63,041 nucleotides of DNA from positions 1 to 63,041 of the forward strand of contig JBBDMW010000049.1 of the NCBI GenBank assembly GCA_040878005.1, written 5' to 3'. Each line of letters opens with the position of its first letter. The first letter of the stretch is position 1. The position numbers and the translations under genes are program-made. The stretch comes from JBBDMW01 sp040878005. Lineage in GTDB: Bacteria; Chloroflexota; Dehalococcoidia; Lucifugimonadales; Lucifugimonadaceae. Of this stretch, positions 34,297-43,412 are shown in pieces. Under the pieces are notes generated by a model. That model ran no database searches, had not been told where the DNA came from, and was given only the letters and a program-made list of their open reading frames with translations.

Positions 34297-35976
34297 TTGC
34301 GCTTGAAGAATGGCGTGGCTTTTGCAGGATTAACGCTACTGGCTTTTCTCTTTGCTGGCTGCCAGCTGTTTCAGGATGAGACCGAGCCCACACCGCCCGG
34401 CCAGCAGCCCACGTCGCCAGCGGAAGTGCCTGCGGTGCCTCCTGAGGTGGCAGCGGCGGCCCATGAATGGCCCATGGGCAACCGCGACTACAGCAACACG
34501 CGGGCCACCATGGATGCGCAAATAGATTCCACTAACGTGCATGAACTTGGCATGGCCTGGACCATGCCTCTAACCGCGGCGTCTGACTGGGGTACCGCTG
34601 CATCGACGCCCTTGATTGCCAATGGCATCGTGTACTTTCAAGACCTGATGACCAATGTATCTGCGCTGGACCTGGAGACCGGCAATATCATCTGGCAGCA
34701 GAACTACAACCGTGCGGCCCTGGGACCAAACGGGCCTGCAATCGGCTGGGGAAAGGTCTTCATCCAGGACGGCATCAACAACTTCATTGCTTTGGACATC
34801 GATAACGGCGAGGAGTTGTGGTCCACTCAGTTGGAGCCGTCGACCGGCACACAGCAGCCATACGTGTACGGCGGATACGTCTATACCGGCACTGGAGCAG
34901 GTAAGCCAGTGGAAGGGCCGGAGCATTCTGGAGGCCGTCAGAGCTACGTAGGCGGCACGAGCGGCATCGTCTATGGCCTTGACCAGGAAACTGGCGGGAT
35001 CATATGGAACTTCCAGGTGGTGGAAGAAGGGTTCTGGGGCGACCCGGATACCAATGGCGGCGGCGCACTGTGGTACCCGCCTGGAATCGACACCGATACG
35101 GGCCTCACGTTCTGGGGTACAGGGAACCCGGCGCCATTCCCGGGGACCGTTGAACAGCCAAACGCATCCAGTCGGCCGGGACCCAACCTCTATAGCAACA
35201 CGATGCTCGCGATTGACGGCAGCACCGGGGAGCTGGTCTGGCACAACCAGGTCAAGTCACATGATTTGTTTGACCTTGACTTCCAGGGAAGCCCTGTACT
35301 GGCTACGGCTCTCATTGACGGACAAGAGCGGGACGTAGTCATGGGCTGGGGCAAGTTGGGCATCGTGTATGCCTTTGACCGGCAGACAGGCGAGATTGTC
35401 TGGCAAACGCCGGTGGGAGAACACCAGAACGATGAGCTCCAGGAGATTCCGCCCGGAGAAGAGATTCTCGTAATCCCGGGCGTATGGGGTGGCGTTGAGA
35501 CGCCGGTCGCCCTCGCAGACAGCGTGCTTTACGTACTCACCAACAACCTTGGATCGCCATACACAGCCACTGGATTTGATTCCGAAAATGCTGCTGAGGC
35601 CGTGACTTCGTCGGAAGGGCGGACCAATCTGCAGGATGGCGAGGGCGTCTTCGTTGCCATAGATATCAACACCGGCGACATCTTGTGGGAGCGGCACTTT
35701 GAAACCCCGGCTTTTGGCGGGGCAACTGTCGTGAACGATCTTGTATTCACCGCCACGCTTGGCGGAACCATCCACGCCCTTTCAAGAGAGGACGGGTCAA
35801 CGGTCTGGAGCATGCAGGCGCCTGGAGGCATCATCGCATGGCCGGCCGTTGCGGAAGACACCATTGTCTGGCCGGCCGGGTTGGGAAGAGAACCCACGCT
35901 GTTCGCATTGCGGCTTGGCGCAGAGGGAGACATAGTGCCGCCTGCCGCACAGGCTGAACCGACGGAGGCGCCATAG
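34297..35976 (+). CDS. PQQ-type quinoprotein dehydrogenase (lipoprotein)
   Basis: An eight-bladed propeller protein of about 559 residues. Blade motifs (AIDGSTGELVWHNQ, AFDRQTGEIVWQTP, AIDINTGDILWERH, ALSREDGSTVWSM) are the tryptophan-docking repeats of PQQ enzymes, and SHDLFDLDFQGSP fits the catalytic Asp region. The vicinal Cys pair of methanol dehydrogenases is not seen, so the alcohol or sugar substrate is open. A lipobox LFAGC at the N-terminus indicates membrane attachment. TTG at 34297 is chosen because GGAG lies six bases upstream; the frame opens at 34249, overlapping the cytochrome gene. Confidence 0.78.
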   Translation: MRLKNGVAFAGLTLLAFLFAGCQLFQDETEPTPPGQQPTSPAEVPAVPPEVAAAAHEWPMGNRDYSNTRATMDAQIDSTNVHELGMAWTMPLTAASDWGTAASTPLIANGIVYFQDLMTNVSALDLETGNIIWQQNYNRAALGPNGPAIGWGKVFIQDGINNFIALDIDNGEELWSTQLEPSTGTQQPYVYGGYVYTGTGAGKPVEGPEHSGGRQSYVGGTSGIVYGLDQETGGIIWNFQVVEEGFWGDPDTNGGGALWYPPGIDTDTGLTFWGTGNPAPFPGTVEQPNASSRPGPNLYSNTMLAIDGSTGELVWHNQVKSHDLFDLDFQGSPVLATALIDGQERDVVMGWGKLGIVYAFDRQTGEIVWQTPVGEHQNDELQEIPPGEEILVIPGVWGGVETPVALADSVLYVLTNNLGSPYTATGFDSENAAEAVTSSEGRTNLQDGEGVFVAIDINTGDILWERHFETPAFGGATVVNDLVFTATLGGTIHALSREDGSTVWSMQAPGGIIAWPAVAEDTIVWPAGLGREPTLFALRLGAEGDIVPPAAQAEPTEAP

Positions 35977-36039
35977 GAAATTCCGAGAAGCTTGGGCGGG
36001 CTGGGAAGCGCCAGGACTCAGAAGGGGAGGCAGTTGGGC

Positions 36040-37095
36040 ATGCGGAGAGCGCAACGGAATCTATGGGGGAGAACAGGCGGCCACGTTGGACTGCTTGCGA
36101 TCCTTGCAGCCACCGCCGTGCTCGTGGCCTCCTGCTCGGATTCTCCCGCATCCCGCAATCCGCCTTCATCGCTGGACTTCCAGGGTGAAGGCTCCAGCAT
36201 CATCGGCCAGGAGTGGTGGGTTCAGTTTGCACTTGGCAGCACCGTATTCCTGGTCGTACTGGGACTGCTCGGCTTCATAGTGTTCCGCCAACTTCGGCGA
36301 CCTGTGGACCTCAGCGTCGATATGCAGGAGGACCCCAGGTGGCTGAACTGGATATGGATCGGCGGTATTGCGGTGCCGCTGGTCATCATATCCGTTGTAT
36401 TCGCGTTCTCAGTGCGAAGCATGGTCGCCCTCGGGGAATCCGATGAGCCTGAAGTTCTGACCGTGCAGGTTGTGGGCCATCGATGGTGGTGGGAGGTCAT
36501 TTACCCGGAGCAGGACTTTCGCACTGCGAATGAGATACGGGTCCCTGTGGGCGAGCGCGTCCGTGTTGAAGTCACCTCCGAGGACGTCATCCATAGCTTC
36601 TGGGTGCCGCAGGTCCACGGCAAGATCGACATGATCCCCGGGCAAACGCTATCCACGGTTTTGGAAGCGAATGCGCCAGGCTCGTACCGCGGAATATGTG
36701 CTGAGTTCTGTGGCCTCCAGCACGCGCGCATGCACTTCATGTTGGTGGCAATGCCGCCCGATCGTTTCGACCAGTGGCTGGAACGAGAGCGCCAGCAGGC
36801 GAGTGAGCCACAGGATGACCTTGCTCAACGTGGCCGAGATGTGTTCCTCAGTTCAACTTGTGTCTATTGCCACCAGATACGCGGGACAGAGGCGTCAGGC
36901 GGCGTTGGGCCAGACCTGACGCATGTAGCCAGCCGCCTAACGCTGGCGGCCGGAACGCTGGAGAACAACCCGGGCAACATGGCCGGGTGGATTGTGGACC
37001 CGCAGAGGATCAAGCCTGGAGCGCTGATGCCCCCGGCTGAACTCACGGGAGAAGACCTTCAGGCGCTGCTGGCCTACCTTCGGTCGTTGGAGTAG
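36040..37095 (+). CDS. coxB: Cytochrome c oxidase subunit II with fused cytochrome c
   Basis: A 351-residue lipoprotein (lipobox LVASC) with two membrane helices, a cupredoxin domain with the CuA motif CAEFCGLQHARM, and a C-terminal cytochrome c with CVYCH and a distal Met candidate (GALMPP). Electron entry is therefore through its own haem c, as in caa3 oxidases. ATG at 36040 has GGGGAGG upstream; the frame opens earlier at 35992. It is followed by coxAC 40 bases on. Confidence 0.9.
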   Translation: MRRAQRNLWGRTGGHVGLLAILAATAVLVASCSDSPASRNPPSSLDFQGEGSSIIGQEWWVQFALGSTVFLVVLGLLGFIVFRQLRRPVDLSVDMQEDPRWLNWIWIGGIAVPLVIISVVFAFSVRSMVALGESDEPEVLTVQVVGHRWWWEVIYPEQDFRTANEIRVPVGERVRVEVTSEDVIHSFWVPQVHGKIDMIPGQTLSTVLEANAPGSYRGICAEFCGLQHARMHFMLVAMPPDRFDQWLERERQQASEPQDDLAQRGRDVFLSSTCVYCHQIRGTEASGGVGPDLTHVASRLTLAAGTLENNPGNMAGWIVDPQRIKPGALMPPAELTGEDLQALLAYLRSLE

Positions 37096-37135
37096 CAAAT
37101 AGCGGCCCGGCAGCCAGGGAGAAACGACAACGCCC

Positions 37136-39661
37136 GTGAGCACCAGTAACGACGCTATCAGCACATTGGAGCGCACCTGGGGACGGCCGAGGACCATCCT
37201 CGGCTGGCTGAGCGCTGTCAACCACAAGGCGATAGGGCTGCGCTATATCGTGACCGGGCTGGTGTTTTTCATGCTGGCCGGAATCGCCGCCCTGCTGATG
37301 CGCATCCAGCTCGCGTTTCCAGAGAACACATTCCTAAACGCTCAGGCCTACAACCAGCTGTTCACCATGCACGGCGTCGCCATGATGTTCCTGTTCGCGG
37401 TGCCCATCATGGAAGGCGTCGCCATCTACCTGCTGCCGTTGAAGCTGGGGACGCGGGACATGGTCTTCCCCCGGCTTAATGCCTTCGGTTACTGGGTCTA
37501 CCTCTTCTCAGGAATAACCCTGTTTACAAGCCTTTTCTTCGGCACTGCCCCGGACGGCGGCTGGTTCAACTACGCGCCTCTCTCCGAATCACGCTATTCG
37601 CCGGGACTCAACATCGACATCTGGGCGACGGCAGTCTCGATGCTGGAGGTCGCTGCGCTGGTTGCCGCTGTGGAAATCATTGCTACTACGTTCATCGCAC
37701 GCGCCCCGGGAATGACTATCAACCGCATTCCGCTGTTCGTATGGGCCATCGTGATCGTCGCTTTCATGATCGTATTCGCCATGCCTCCGCTCATCGTGGC
37801 CAGCCTGTTCCTGGAAATGGACCGCAAGATAGCCACTCACTTCTTTAATGCGGCGCAGGGCGGTGACCCCATCCTATGGCAGCACCTGTTCTGGTTCTTT
37901 GGACATCCTGAGGTCTACATCATGTTCCTGCCGGGGCTGGGGATTGTGTCAGCAATCATTCCCACGTTCTCCCGCAGGCCAATCATTGGCTACATTCCAC
38001 TGGCCCTATCCTTTGTGATCATCGGCTTCCTGAGTTTCGGCGTGTGGGTGCACCACATGTTCGCCACCGGGCGGGCCCCGCTGGGCATGAGCCTGTTTTC
38101 GGTGGCCAGCTTTGTCATAGCCATTCCAAGCGGCATCCAGATCTTCGCTGCCCTGGCTACCTTCTGGTACGGCCGGCTGTGGTTCAGGGTGCCGTTGCTG
38201 TTTGTCTTCGGGTTCATATTCATCTTCGTAATGGGCGGCATAACCGGGGTGATGATCGCCTCCATCCCCTTTGACCTGCAGGTCCACGACACCTACTTCA
38301 TAGTGGCCCACTTCCACTACGTCATCATTGGCGGCGTGTTATTCCCGTTGCTTGGAGGGATCTACTACTGGTTCCCCAAAGTCACCGGACGGATGCTGGG
38401 TGACGTCATTGGGCAGGCCTCTTTCTGGCTCACGTTCATTGGGTTCAACCTGACGTTCTTCCCAATGCACATCCTGGGATTCATGGGCATGCCCCGCAGG
38501 GTGTACACCTACCTGCCCGGCCTCGGCTGGGAGGGGCTCAACCTGTTTCAGACCGTCGCCGCATTCGTGCTGGCCATCGGCCTTCTGTTGTACTTCTTGA
38601 ACCTGGTCAGGAGCCTGATTGGAGGCTCTCGCGCCTCAGACAACCCGTGGGGTTCAGGCGAACTTGAGTGGCTGACATCATCGCCCCCCGCCAACTACAA
38701 CTTCGCGGTGGTACCCACGGTCCGGGACCTATATCCCCTCTGGTATGAGCAAACCGTGCTCCCTGAAGATGACCAGGCGATGTCCCCTGACGAGCGCTTC
38801 GGGTTGGATCCTGGCCGACGGGAAACCATAGGGACGAGTGTGCTGGACGCTGTGCCACAGCAACGAATGATCCAACCTTCCATTTCGCTTATCCCCATTG
38901 TGGCGGCCGCAGTATTGTGGCTCACCTTCGTTGGCCTGGTCTTCGATGTCATCATCACGCTGATAGGCATACCTCTCCTGGCCATCGTGTTTTTGATCTG
39001 GAATATTCCAAGCTCCAGGGGATGGGACCCGGAATACGTGAGCGGTGGACCGCCGGGATCGCTGCCCACGAACATGGTGGCCGGGAGCATGGGCATCAGG
39101 ACCCCGGCCTGGTGGGGCATGGCATTCCTGATTCTCATCGTGATGGTCGTCTTCGCATCGCTTGCGACCAGCTATTTTTACCTCCGTTCGCACGTCATCG
39201 ACTGGCCCATTGGCGCAATTGATCCGCCAGACGTGGTAATTCCACTGGTCGGTTCGTTGGTCCTCTGGGTCGGTGCCGTTCCTGTCTGGTTCGCGGTGCG
39301 TTCTGCTAGGAAAGGGAATACTGCTGGGCTGGGTTTGGCATTCCTGGCGGCTCTTCTGCTGTCGGCAGGGCACATCGGGTTCAAGGTGTTCGAACTCGCA
39401 GGCCTGGACTTTAACTGGGCCACAAATGCGTACGGCTCCATCTTCTGGCTCATCAACGTTGCTCACTTTGCCAACGTACTGGTTGCCATTGCGATGCTAC
39501 TGGTTGCTGCGTACTACGCCTTCCGCGGTTACTTCACCCGGGAGCGGCTCGATGGTGCGAACGCAGTCGCCATGTACGCCTATGCAACGCTGATTATCTG
39601 GATCCCGTTGTTCCTGACTCTGTACCTGACGCCGTATGTGTGGGGGAGTTCGCAGACATGA
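37136..39661 (+). CDS. Cytochrome c oxidase subunits I and III fused
   Basis: An 841-residue fusion. Subunit I occupies about 1-560: TMHG (haem a ligand), WFFGHPEVYIMFLPG (CuB His, the E of the D channel, and the Tyr cross-linked to His), WVHHMF (two CuB His) and VAHFHYVI (haem ligands). The GHPEVY form marks an A1-type haem-copper oxidase. Subunit III helices follow from about 620 to 841. The start is GTG at 37136. Fused CoxA/CoxC proteins are known from several phyla, Chloroflexota among them. The reaction is reduction of oxygen to water coupled to proton pumping. Confidence 0.9.
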   Translation: MSTSNDAISTLERTWGRPRTILGWLSAVNHKAIGLRYIVTGLVFFMLAGIAALLMRIQLAFPENTFLNAQAYNQLFTMHGVAMMFLFAVPIMEGVAIYLLPLKLGTRDMVFPRLNAFGYWVYLFSGITLFTSLFFGTAPDGGWFNYAPLSESRYSPGLNIDIWATAVSMLEVAALVAAVEIIATTFIARAPGMTINRIPLFVWAIVIVAFMIVFAMPPLIVASLFLEMDRKIATHFFNAAQGGDPILWQHLFWFFGHPEVYIMFLPGLGIVSAIIPTFSRRPIIGYIPLALSFVIIGFLSFGVWVHHMFATGRAPLGMSLFSVASFVIAIPSGIQIFAALATFWYGRLWFRVPLLFVFGFIFIFVMGGITGVMIASIPFDLQVHDTYFIVAHFHYVIIGGVLFPLLGGIYYWFPKVTGRMLGDVIGQASFWLTFIGFNLTFFPMHILGFMGMPRRVYTYLPGLGWEGLNLFQTVAAFVLAIGLLLYFLNLVRSLIGGSRASDNPWGSGELEWLTSSPPANYNFAVVPTVRDLYPLWYEQTVLPEDDQAMSPDERFGLDPGRRETIGTSVLDAVPQQRMIQPSISLIPIVAAAVLWLTFVGLVFDVIITLIGIPLLAIVFLIWNIPSSRGWDPEYVSGGPPGSLPTNMVAGSMGIRTPAWWGMAFLILIVMVVFASLATSYFYLRSHVIDWPIGAIDPPDVVIPLVGSLVLWVGAVPVWFAVRSARKGNTAGLGLAFLAALLLSAGHIGFKVFELAGLDFNWATNAYGSIFWLINVAHFANVLVAIAMLLVAAYYAFRGYFTRERLDGANAVAMYAYATLIIWIPLFLTLYLTPYVWGSSQT

Positions 39662-40062
39662 CGGAGGACCGGAGGGAACGGCAGCAGCCAGAGCCGGTGG
39701 GGCGGTTCGCATTGTGGTTCGCCCTGGCAGCGCCGGTCGTGATCTGGGTGGTGTTCCTCAACGTGGGATACGTGCTGATTGGCATGGAATGTTACTGGTC
39801 CATATTTCCCTTCAGCGCCTGGGGCCTCTCCGGCCTGCGCCTGGTGCTAATTGGCATGACGGTTCTGTCGGCGGTGGGAATCATCCTGGCCAGCATAATC
39901 GGGCTGGCGAACTGGCGTGCCGTGGGAGGCGAAAGGGGGCCGCAACGTGACCCGACAGGCCGTTACCGGTTCATGGTCATAGCTGGCCTCATTTTGAGTG
40001 GCATCTTTTTTCTGCAACTGGTCTGGTCATCCGTGCACATCATCCTGACCGACCTGTGCTAG
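39658..40062 (+). CDS. Three-helix membrane protein of the oxidase operon
   Basis: A 134-residue protein with three membrane helices (about 20-45, 65-90, 110-130). Its ATG overlaps the TGA of the oxidase gene (ATGA), which implies translational coupling. It is in the position of subunit IV or an assembly factor, but I do not recognise the family. Confidence 0.75.
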   Translation: MTEDRRERQQPEPVGRFALWFALAAPVVIWVVFLNVGYVLIGMECYWSIFPFSAWGLSGLRLVLIGMTVLSAVGIILASIIGLANWRAVGGERGPQRDPTGRYRFMVIAGLILSGIFFLQLVWSSVHIILTDLC

Positions 40063-40074
40063 GAGCAATCTCAG

Positions 40075-41019
40075 GTGATTGAGGGAATGGCATCACCAGC
40101 CACATTCGTGCAGTTGTTACACGTCATCGGAGCGGGTGACTGGGATCAGATCTGGGGCGCCTGGAACTGGGACCCAATCCTGCTGTTCGGGTTGTTGCTT
40201 TCCGCGTGGACATACACAACCGGCGTACAACGGCTGTGGCGGCGTGCAGGCAGGGGCCGTGGCATCTCCTCCTGGCAGGCAGCGGCCTTCTGGACAGGGT
40301 TGCTCGCCATTTTCCTTGCTTTGTTGACCCCTCTGGACGCCCTGAGCCACTCGTTCATATCGGCCCACATGGTCCAGCACCTGCTTCTCATGATGGTGGC
40401 AGCACCGCTGCTTGCTGTTTCCAATCCCGCGATCGCTGTGGCCTGGGCCTTGCCGCAGGTGGCCAGGCAGGTTGGTCGCTGGCTGCGTCCCTTCACTTCC
40501 GTACGGCACTCACTGATATGGCCGGCAACGGTCTGGCTGCTCTACACGGGAATGGTCACGATCTGGCACCTGCCTGTCTTCTACGAGGCTGCGATAAGAA
40601 GTGAGTTGGTTCATTCGATTGAGCATGCGACGTTTTTCGGAGCGTCCTTCCTGTTCTGGGGAGTAGTGGTTACGGCTGGACGCAGTGGAGGGCTGGGATA
40701 CGCCGGGGCGCTGCTGTTCGTCGTCACTGCCGCCATGCATGGCGCTGCCTTTGCCGCGATCATGACCTTGGCGCAGGTCCCCTGGTATTCGCACTACATG
40801 GCGGAAGCCCCGGCGTGGGGCGTCTCAGCCATCGACGACCAGCAACTGGCAGGGGCCATCATGTGGATACCGGGCAAGATAGCGCACCTGTTCGCTGTGA
40901 TTACCCTCTTGCTCGCGTGGTTTCGTAAGGCGGCGCGCCAGGAAATCCGCGATGGGCGTCCCGAAGTGTCCCATCACGGGCGTATTCCTGGTGAGGCTAT
41001 GTTCCAGGAGGGTGGCTGA
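40075..41019 (+). CDS. ctaG: Cytochrome c oxidase assembly factor CtaG (caa3 type)
   Basis: A 314-residue protein with about seven membrane helices and conserved His-rich segments (SHSFISAHMVQHLLLMM, IEHATFFGASFLFW, MHGAAFAAI) typical of the caa3_CtaG family that helps form the CuB centre. The start is GTG at 40075 with AGGAG upstream. It ends one base into the next cytochrome gene (TGATG). Confidence 0.85.
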   Translation: MIEGMASPATFVQLLHVIGAGDWDQIWGAWNWDPILLFGLLLSAWTYTTGVQRLWRRAGRGRGISSWQAAAFWTGLLAIFLALLTPLDALSHSFISAHMVQHLLLMMVAAPLLAVSNPAIAVAWALPQVARQVGRWLRPFTSVRHSLIWPATVWLLYTGMVTIWHLPVFYEAAIRSELVHSIEHATFFGASFLFWGVVVTAGRSGGLGYAGALLFVVTAAMHGAAFAAIMTLAQVPWYSHYMAEAPAWGVSAIDDQQLAGAIMWIPGKIAHLFAVITLLLAWFRKAARQEIRDGRPEVSHHGRIPGEAMFQEGG

Positions 41020-41420
41020 TGGGAAAAGTGGTACGGATGCGCCGTCACTTGCTCGTTATCTCCATTGCATGCTCAATTCTTCTCACGGCATGTGTCACAC
41101 AGGCTGAATCAGCAAGTCGTCCCGGTGAGCAGCAGGTGGCGTGGGGCGAAACAGTTTACCGACACGAATGCGCACGCTGTCATGCCTCCGGGCGCTCCGG
41201 GCCGGAACTGGATGCGCGGGCATTGGTTCAATACGGAAATGCCAACCAGCTCTACCAGTTCATCAGTGCGACGATGCCGCTGGACAGGCCCGGGACATTG
41301 CCAGACGAGGACTACTGGGACGTAACAGCCTACCTCTTGGCTGAACGTGAAATGCTGCAATTGCCTGAGGCTGAGACGTTAAGACCGGAGAACGCTGAGG
41401 ATGTGAATCTTGCGCCGTAA
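41019..41420 (+). CDS. Lipoprotein cytochrome c
   Basis: A 133-residue monohaem cytochrome c: lipobox LLTAC, haem site CARCH, and distal Met in ATMPLD. Its ATG overlaps the stop of ctaG by one base. It is one of two further small cytochromes at the end of the operon, probably electron donors to the oxidase. Confidence 0.8.
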   Translation: MGKVVRMRRHLLVISIACSILLTACVTQAESASRPGEQQVAWGETVYRHECARCHASGRSGPELDARALVQYGNANQLYQFISATMPLDRPGTLPDEDYWDVTAYLLAEREMLQLPEAETLRPENAEDVNLAP

Positions 41421-41438
41421 GTACAGGGTGGCAACGCC

Positions 41439-41852
41439 ATGACATACCAGGCACACCGGAAAATCCAGTCAGCGCTCCCAGGATCATTCGCAGTCGTGAT
41501 CCTGCTCGTCTTGTTCGTGGCATGCGGACCGGCGGATGCGCCACGGGTAACCACTGACATTCCGTCCGGGGACAGAGAACGCGGACGGGTTATGTTTGCT
41601 GAGTACGGATGCTCATCGTGCCACAGCATTCCCGGCGTGACCGGAGCGCGTGGGCTGGTAGGGCCTCCCCTGGATGCATGGGCCGACAGGGGCTATATTG
41701 CAGGGCGGCTGCCGAACACTCCTGAAAACCTCATCCGCTGGATCATGTCGCCTCAAGAGGTTGACCCTGGCAATGCCATGCCGGATATGGGAGTACCGGA
41801 AGTGGTTGCAAGGGACATGGCCGCCTACTTGTACGGACTCCACAGCGACTGA
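41439..41852 (+). CDS. Lipoprotein cytochrome c
   Basis: A 137-residue monohaem cytochrome c: signal with lipobox LFVAC, haem site CSSCH, and Met ligand in NAMPDMG. The haem site and spacing (GLVGPPL..W.....IAGRLPNTPENLIRWI) match cytochrome c domains fused to caa3 subunit II. It is the last gene of the respiratory block, followed by a hairpin and the tRNA. Confidence 0.8.
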   Translation: MTYQAHRKIQSALPGSFAVVILLVLFVACGPADAPRVTTDIPSGDRERGRVMFAEYGCSSCHSIPGVTGARGLVGPPLDAWADRGYIAGRLPNTPENLIRWIMSPQEVDPGNAMPDMGVPEVVARDMAAYLYGLHSD

Positions 41853-41889
41853 TCCCTCATGACGCCGGTGTCGTGACCAGTCAGTGACC

Positions 41890-41929
41890 AAAAAGGCCGG
41901 AGACAGCCCTTTTTGAGGTAGCTCCGGCC
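41890..41929 (+). terminator. Terminator of the oxidase operon
   Basis: AAAAAGG (41890-41896) can pair with CCTTTTT (41908-41914), and GGCCGGAG (41895-41902) with CTCCGGCC (41922-41929); these are alternative hairpins with a T5 run in between. Confidence 0.65.
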
Positions 41930-41945
41930 CATCTCAAATCACGTT

Positions 41946-42021
41946 TGGCGCCCCCGGCAGGATTCGAACCTGCGACCGTCTGCTTAGAAGGCAGCTGCTC
42001 TATCCTCTGAGCTACGAGGGC
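41946..42021 (-). tRNA. tRNA-Arg (anticodon TCT)
   Basis: A full cloverleaf read on the minus strand: acceptor GCCCTCG paired with CGGGGGC, D arm GCTC...GAGC, anticodon loop CTTCTAA with TCT at the anticodon, T arm GCAGG-TTCGAAT-CCTGC, discriminator G and an encoded CCA at 41946-41948. It reads AGA (and AGG by wobble). Its 3' half is duplicated at 33277-33316. Confidence 0.95.
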
Positions 42022-42168
42022 GGGTTTCCTAGCCAGCCGGCCACGGCTGTATTCTGACGGTCACGACTGCGCGGAGGCAACAGGCGAAATTCACCCGGCA
42101 ACGGTGAACGCCATCGTGAGCCTGCCTTCATGATAACTGCTACGTCCCGGCGGGGTCACCGGTCCACA

Positions 42169-42194
42169 AATGGCGGCTGCAATCGGCCGCCATT
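42169..42194 (-). terminator. Hairpin after the saccharide operon
   Basis: AATGGCGGC (42169-42177) and GCCGCCATT (42186-42194) form a 9-bp stem with an 8-base loop, about 75 bases past the last gene of the leftward operon. Confidence 0.5.
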
Positions 42195-42269
42195 GGAACC
42201 ACAGGCAGGCTCAGCAGGCCCGTGGACGTCAATACACGACGGTTGAGTGGACGGCTGCGTATCTAACCG

Positions 42270-43310
42270 TTAGCCATGCACTGTGACCTTATCGGCCTCG
42301 GGCTCTCCCGCGAGTGCGGCGCGGAAGTATGGGGTGACTTTCCGCAGCCCCTCAGCACGGGGGACCGTAGGCTCCCATTGGAGCAGCGTTTGCGCCTTCG
42401 TGATGTCTGGACGTCGCAGCTTCGGGTCATCCTCTGGTAGCGGTTCGAAACTTATGTCGCTGAAGCTACCCGTAGTTTCAACGACCTCCCGCGCCAGTTG
42501 CAGGACAGTCACCTCTTCCGGGTTGCCAAGGTTCACTATGGGCAACTGCACTCCGGACGAACGCCCGTTGCCACCGAACTTGGAGATGCTGCAGGTCATC
42601 AGGCGGGACAGTCCTTCCACCATGTCATCCACATAGCAGAACGAGCGTGTCTGGGAACCGTTGCCGTAGATCGTCAGTGGCTCGTTGCTCAATGCCTGGC
42701 TCATGAAAGCTGGCAGCACGCGGCCATCGTTCAACCGCATTCGGGGACCATACACGTTGAAGAGCCGGGCAATTCGCACGTCCATGCCGTGCTTGCGGTG
42801 GTACGCCATGGTCATGGCTTCTGCGAATCTCTTCGCCTCGTCATACACACTGCGCGGCCCCACGGGGTTCACCCGGCCCCAGTAGCTCTCAGCCTGCGGG
42901 TTCACTTCAGGGTCGCCATACACTTCAGACGTGGATGCCAGCAGCAGTACAGCCCCATTCTCCTTCGCAATTTCCAGCGCCCAGCGGGTCCCGCTGGACC
43001 CGGCCAGCAGTGTCTCAATCGGGTACTGCATGTAGTCCCTGGGGCTGGCGGGGCTGGCGAGGTGCATCACGTACTCCACCGGTCCCTGTATCTCCAGCGG
43101 CTGGGCGATGTCATGCAGCACAAAGCTGAACCTTGGGTCCGCCGTCAGGCTGTCTATGTTCCGGTGGCTGCTGGTGAGCAGGTTGTCCACGCAGACCACC
43201 TCGAAGTTACGCTCCAACAGGTACTCGCACATGTGCGATCCAAGGAATCCTGCGCCTCCCGTGATGACTACCCGGTGGCCTCGTCCGTTCGATATTTGGC
43301 TGCCAGACAT
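42270..43310 (-). CDS. UDP-glucuronate decarboxylase-like SDR (Uxs type)
   Basis: A 346-residue NAD-dependent SDR. Rossmann motif ITGGAGFLGSH, active site TSEVYGDP and Y-x-x-x-K in SVYDEAK, and the LARLFNVYGPRM-like segment (IARLFNVYGPRM). The match is closest to UDP-xylose synthase/UDP-glucuronate decarboxylase (HLASPASPRDYMQYPIETL). It would supply UDP-xylose to the glycosyltransferases of the operon. Start at 43310 follows GGAGG; the frame opens at 43343. Confidence 0.82.
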   Translation of the reverse strand: MSGSQISNGRGHRVVITGGAGFLGSHMCEYLLERNFEVVCVDNLLTSSHRNIDSLTADPRFSFVLHDIAQPLEIQGPVEYVMHLASPASPRDYMQYPIETLLAGSSGTRWALEIAKENGAVLLLASTSEVYGDPEVNPQAESYWGRVNPVGPRSVYDEAKRFAEAMTMAYHRKHGMDVRIARLFNVYGPRMRLNDGRVLPAFMSQALSNEPLTIYGNGSQTRSFCYVDDMVEGLSRLMTCSISKFGGNGRSSGVQLPIVNLGNPEEVTVLQLAREVVETTGSFSDISFEPLPEDDPKLRRPDITKAQTLLQWEPTVPRAEGLRKVTPYFRAALAGEPEADKVTVHG

Positions 43311-43412
43311 CTGAACCTCCTCCTGCACCACACCCGCTTGCATCCGTGCCCCGTTATGTGGACTGACATTTCATTGCGCCGGCTCTCAGTGCCAGGCAAT
43401 CGGCCCCATGCG

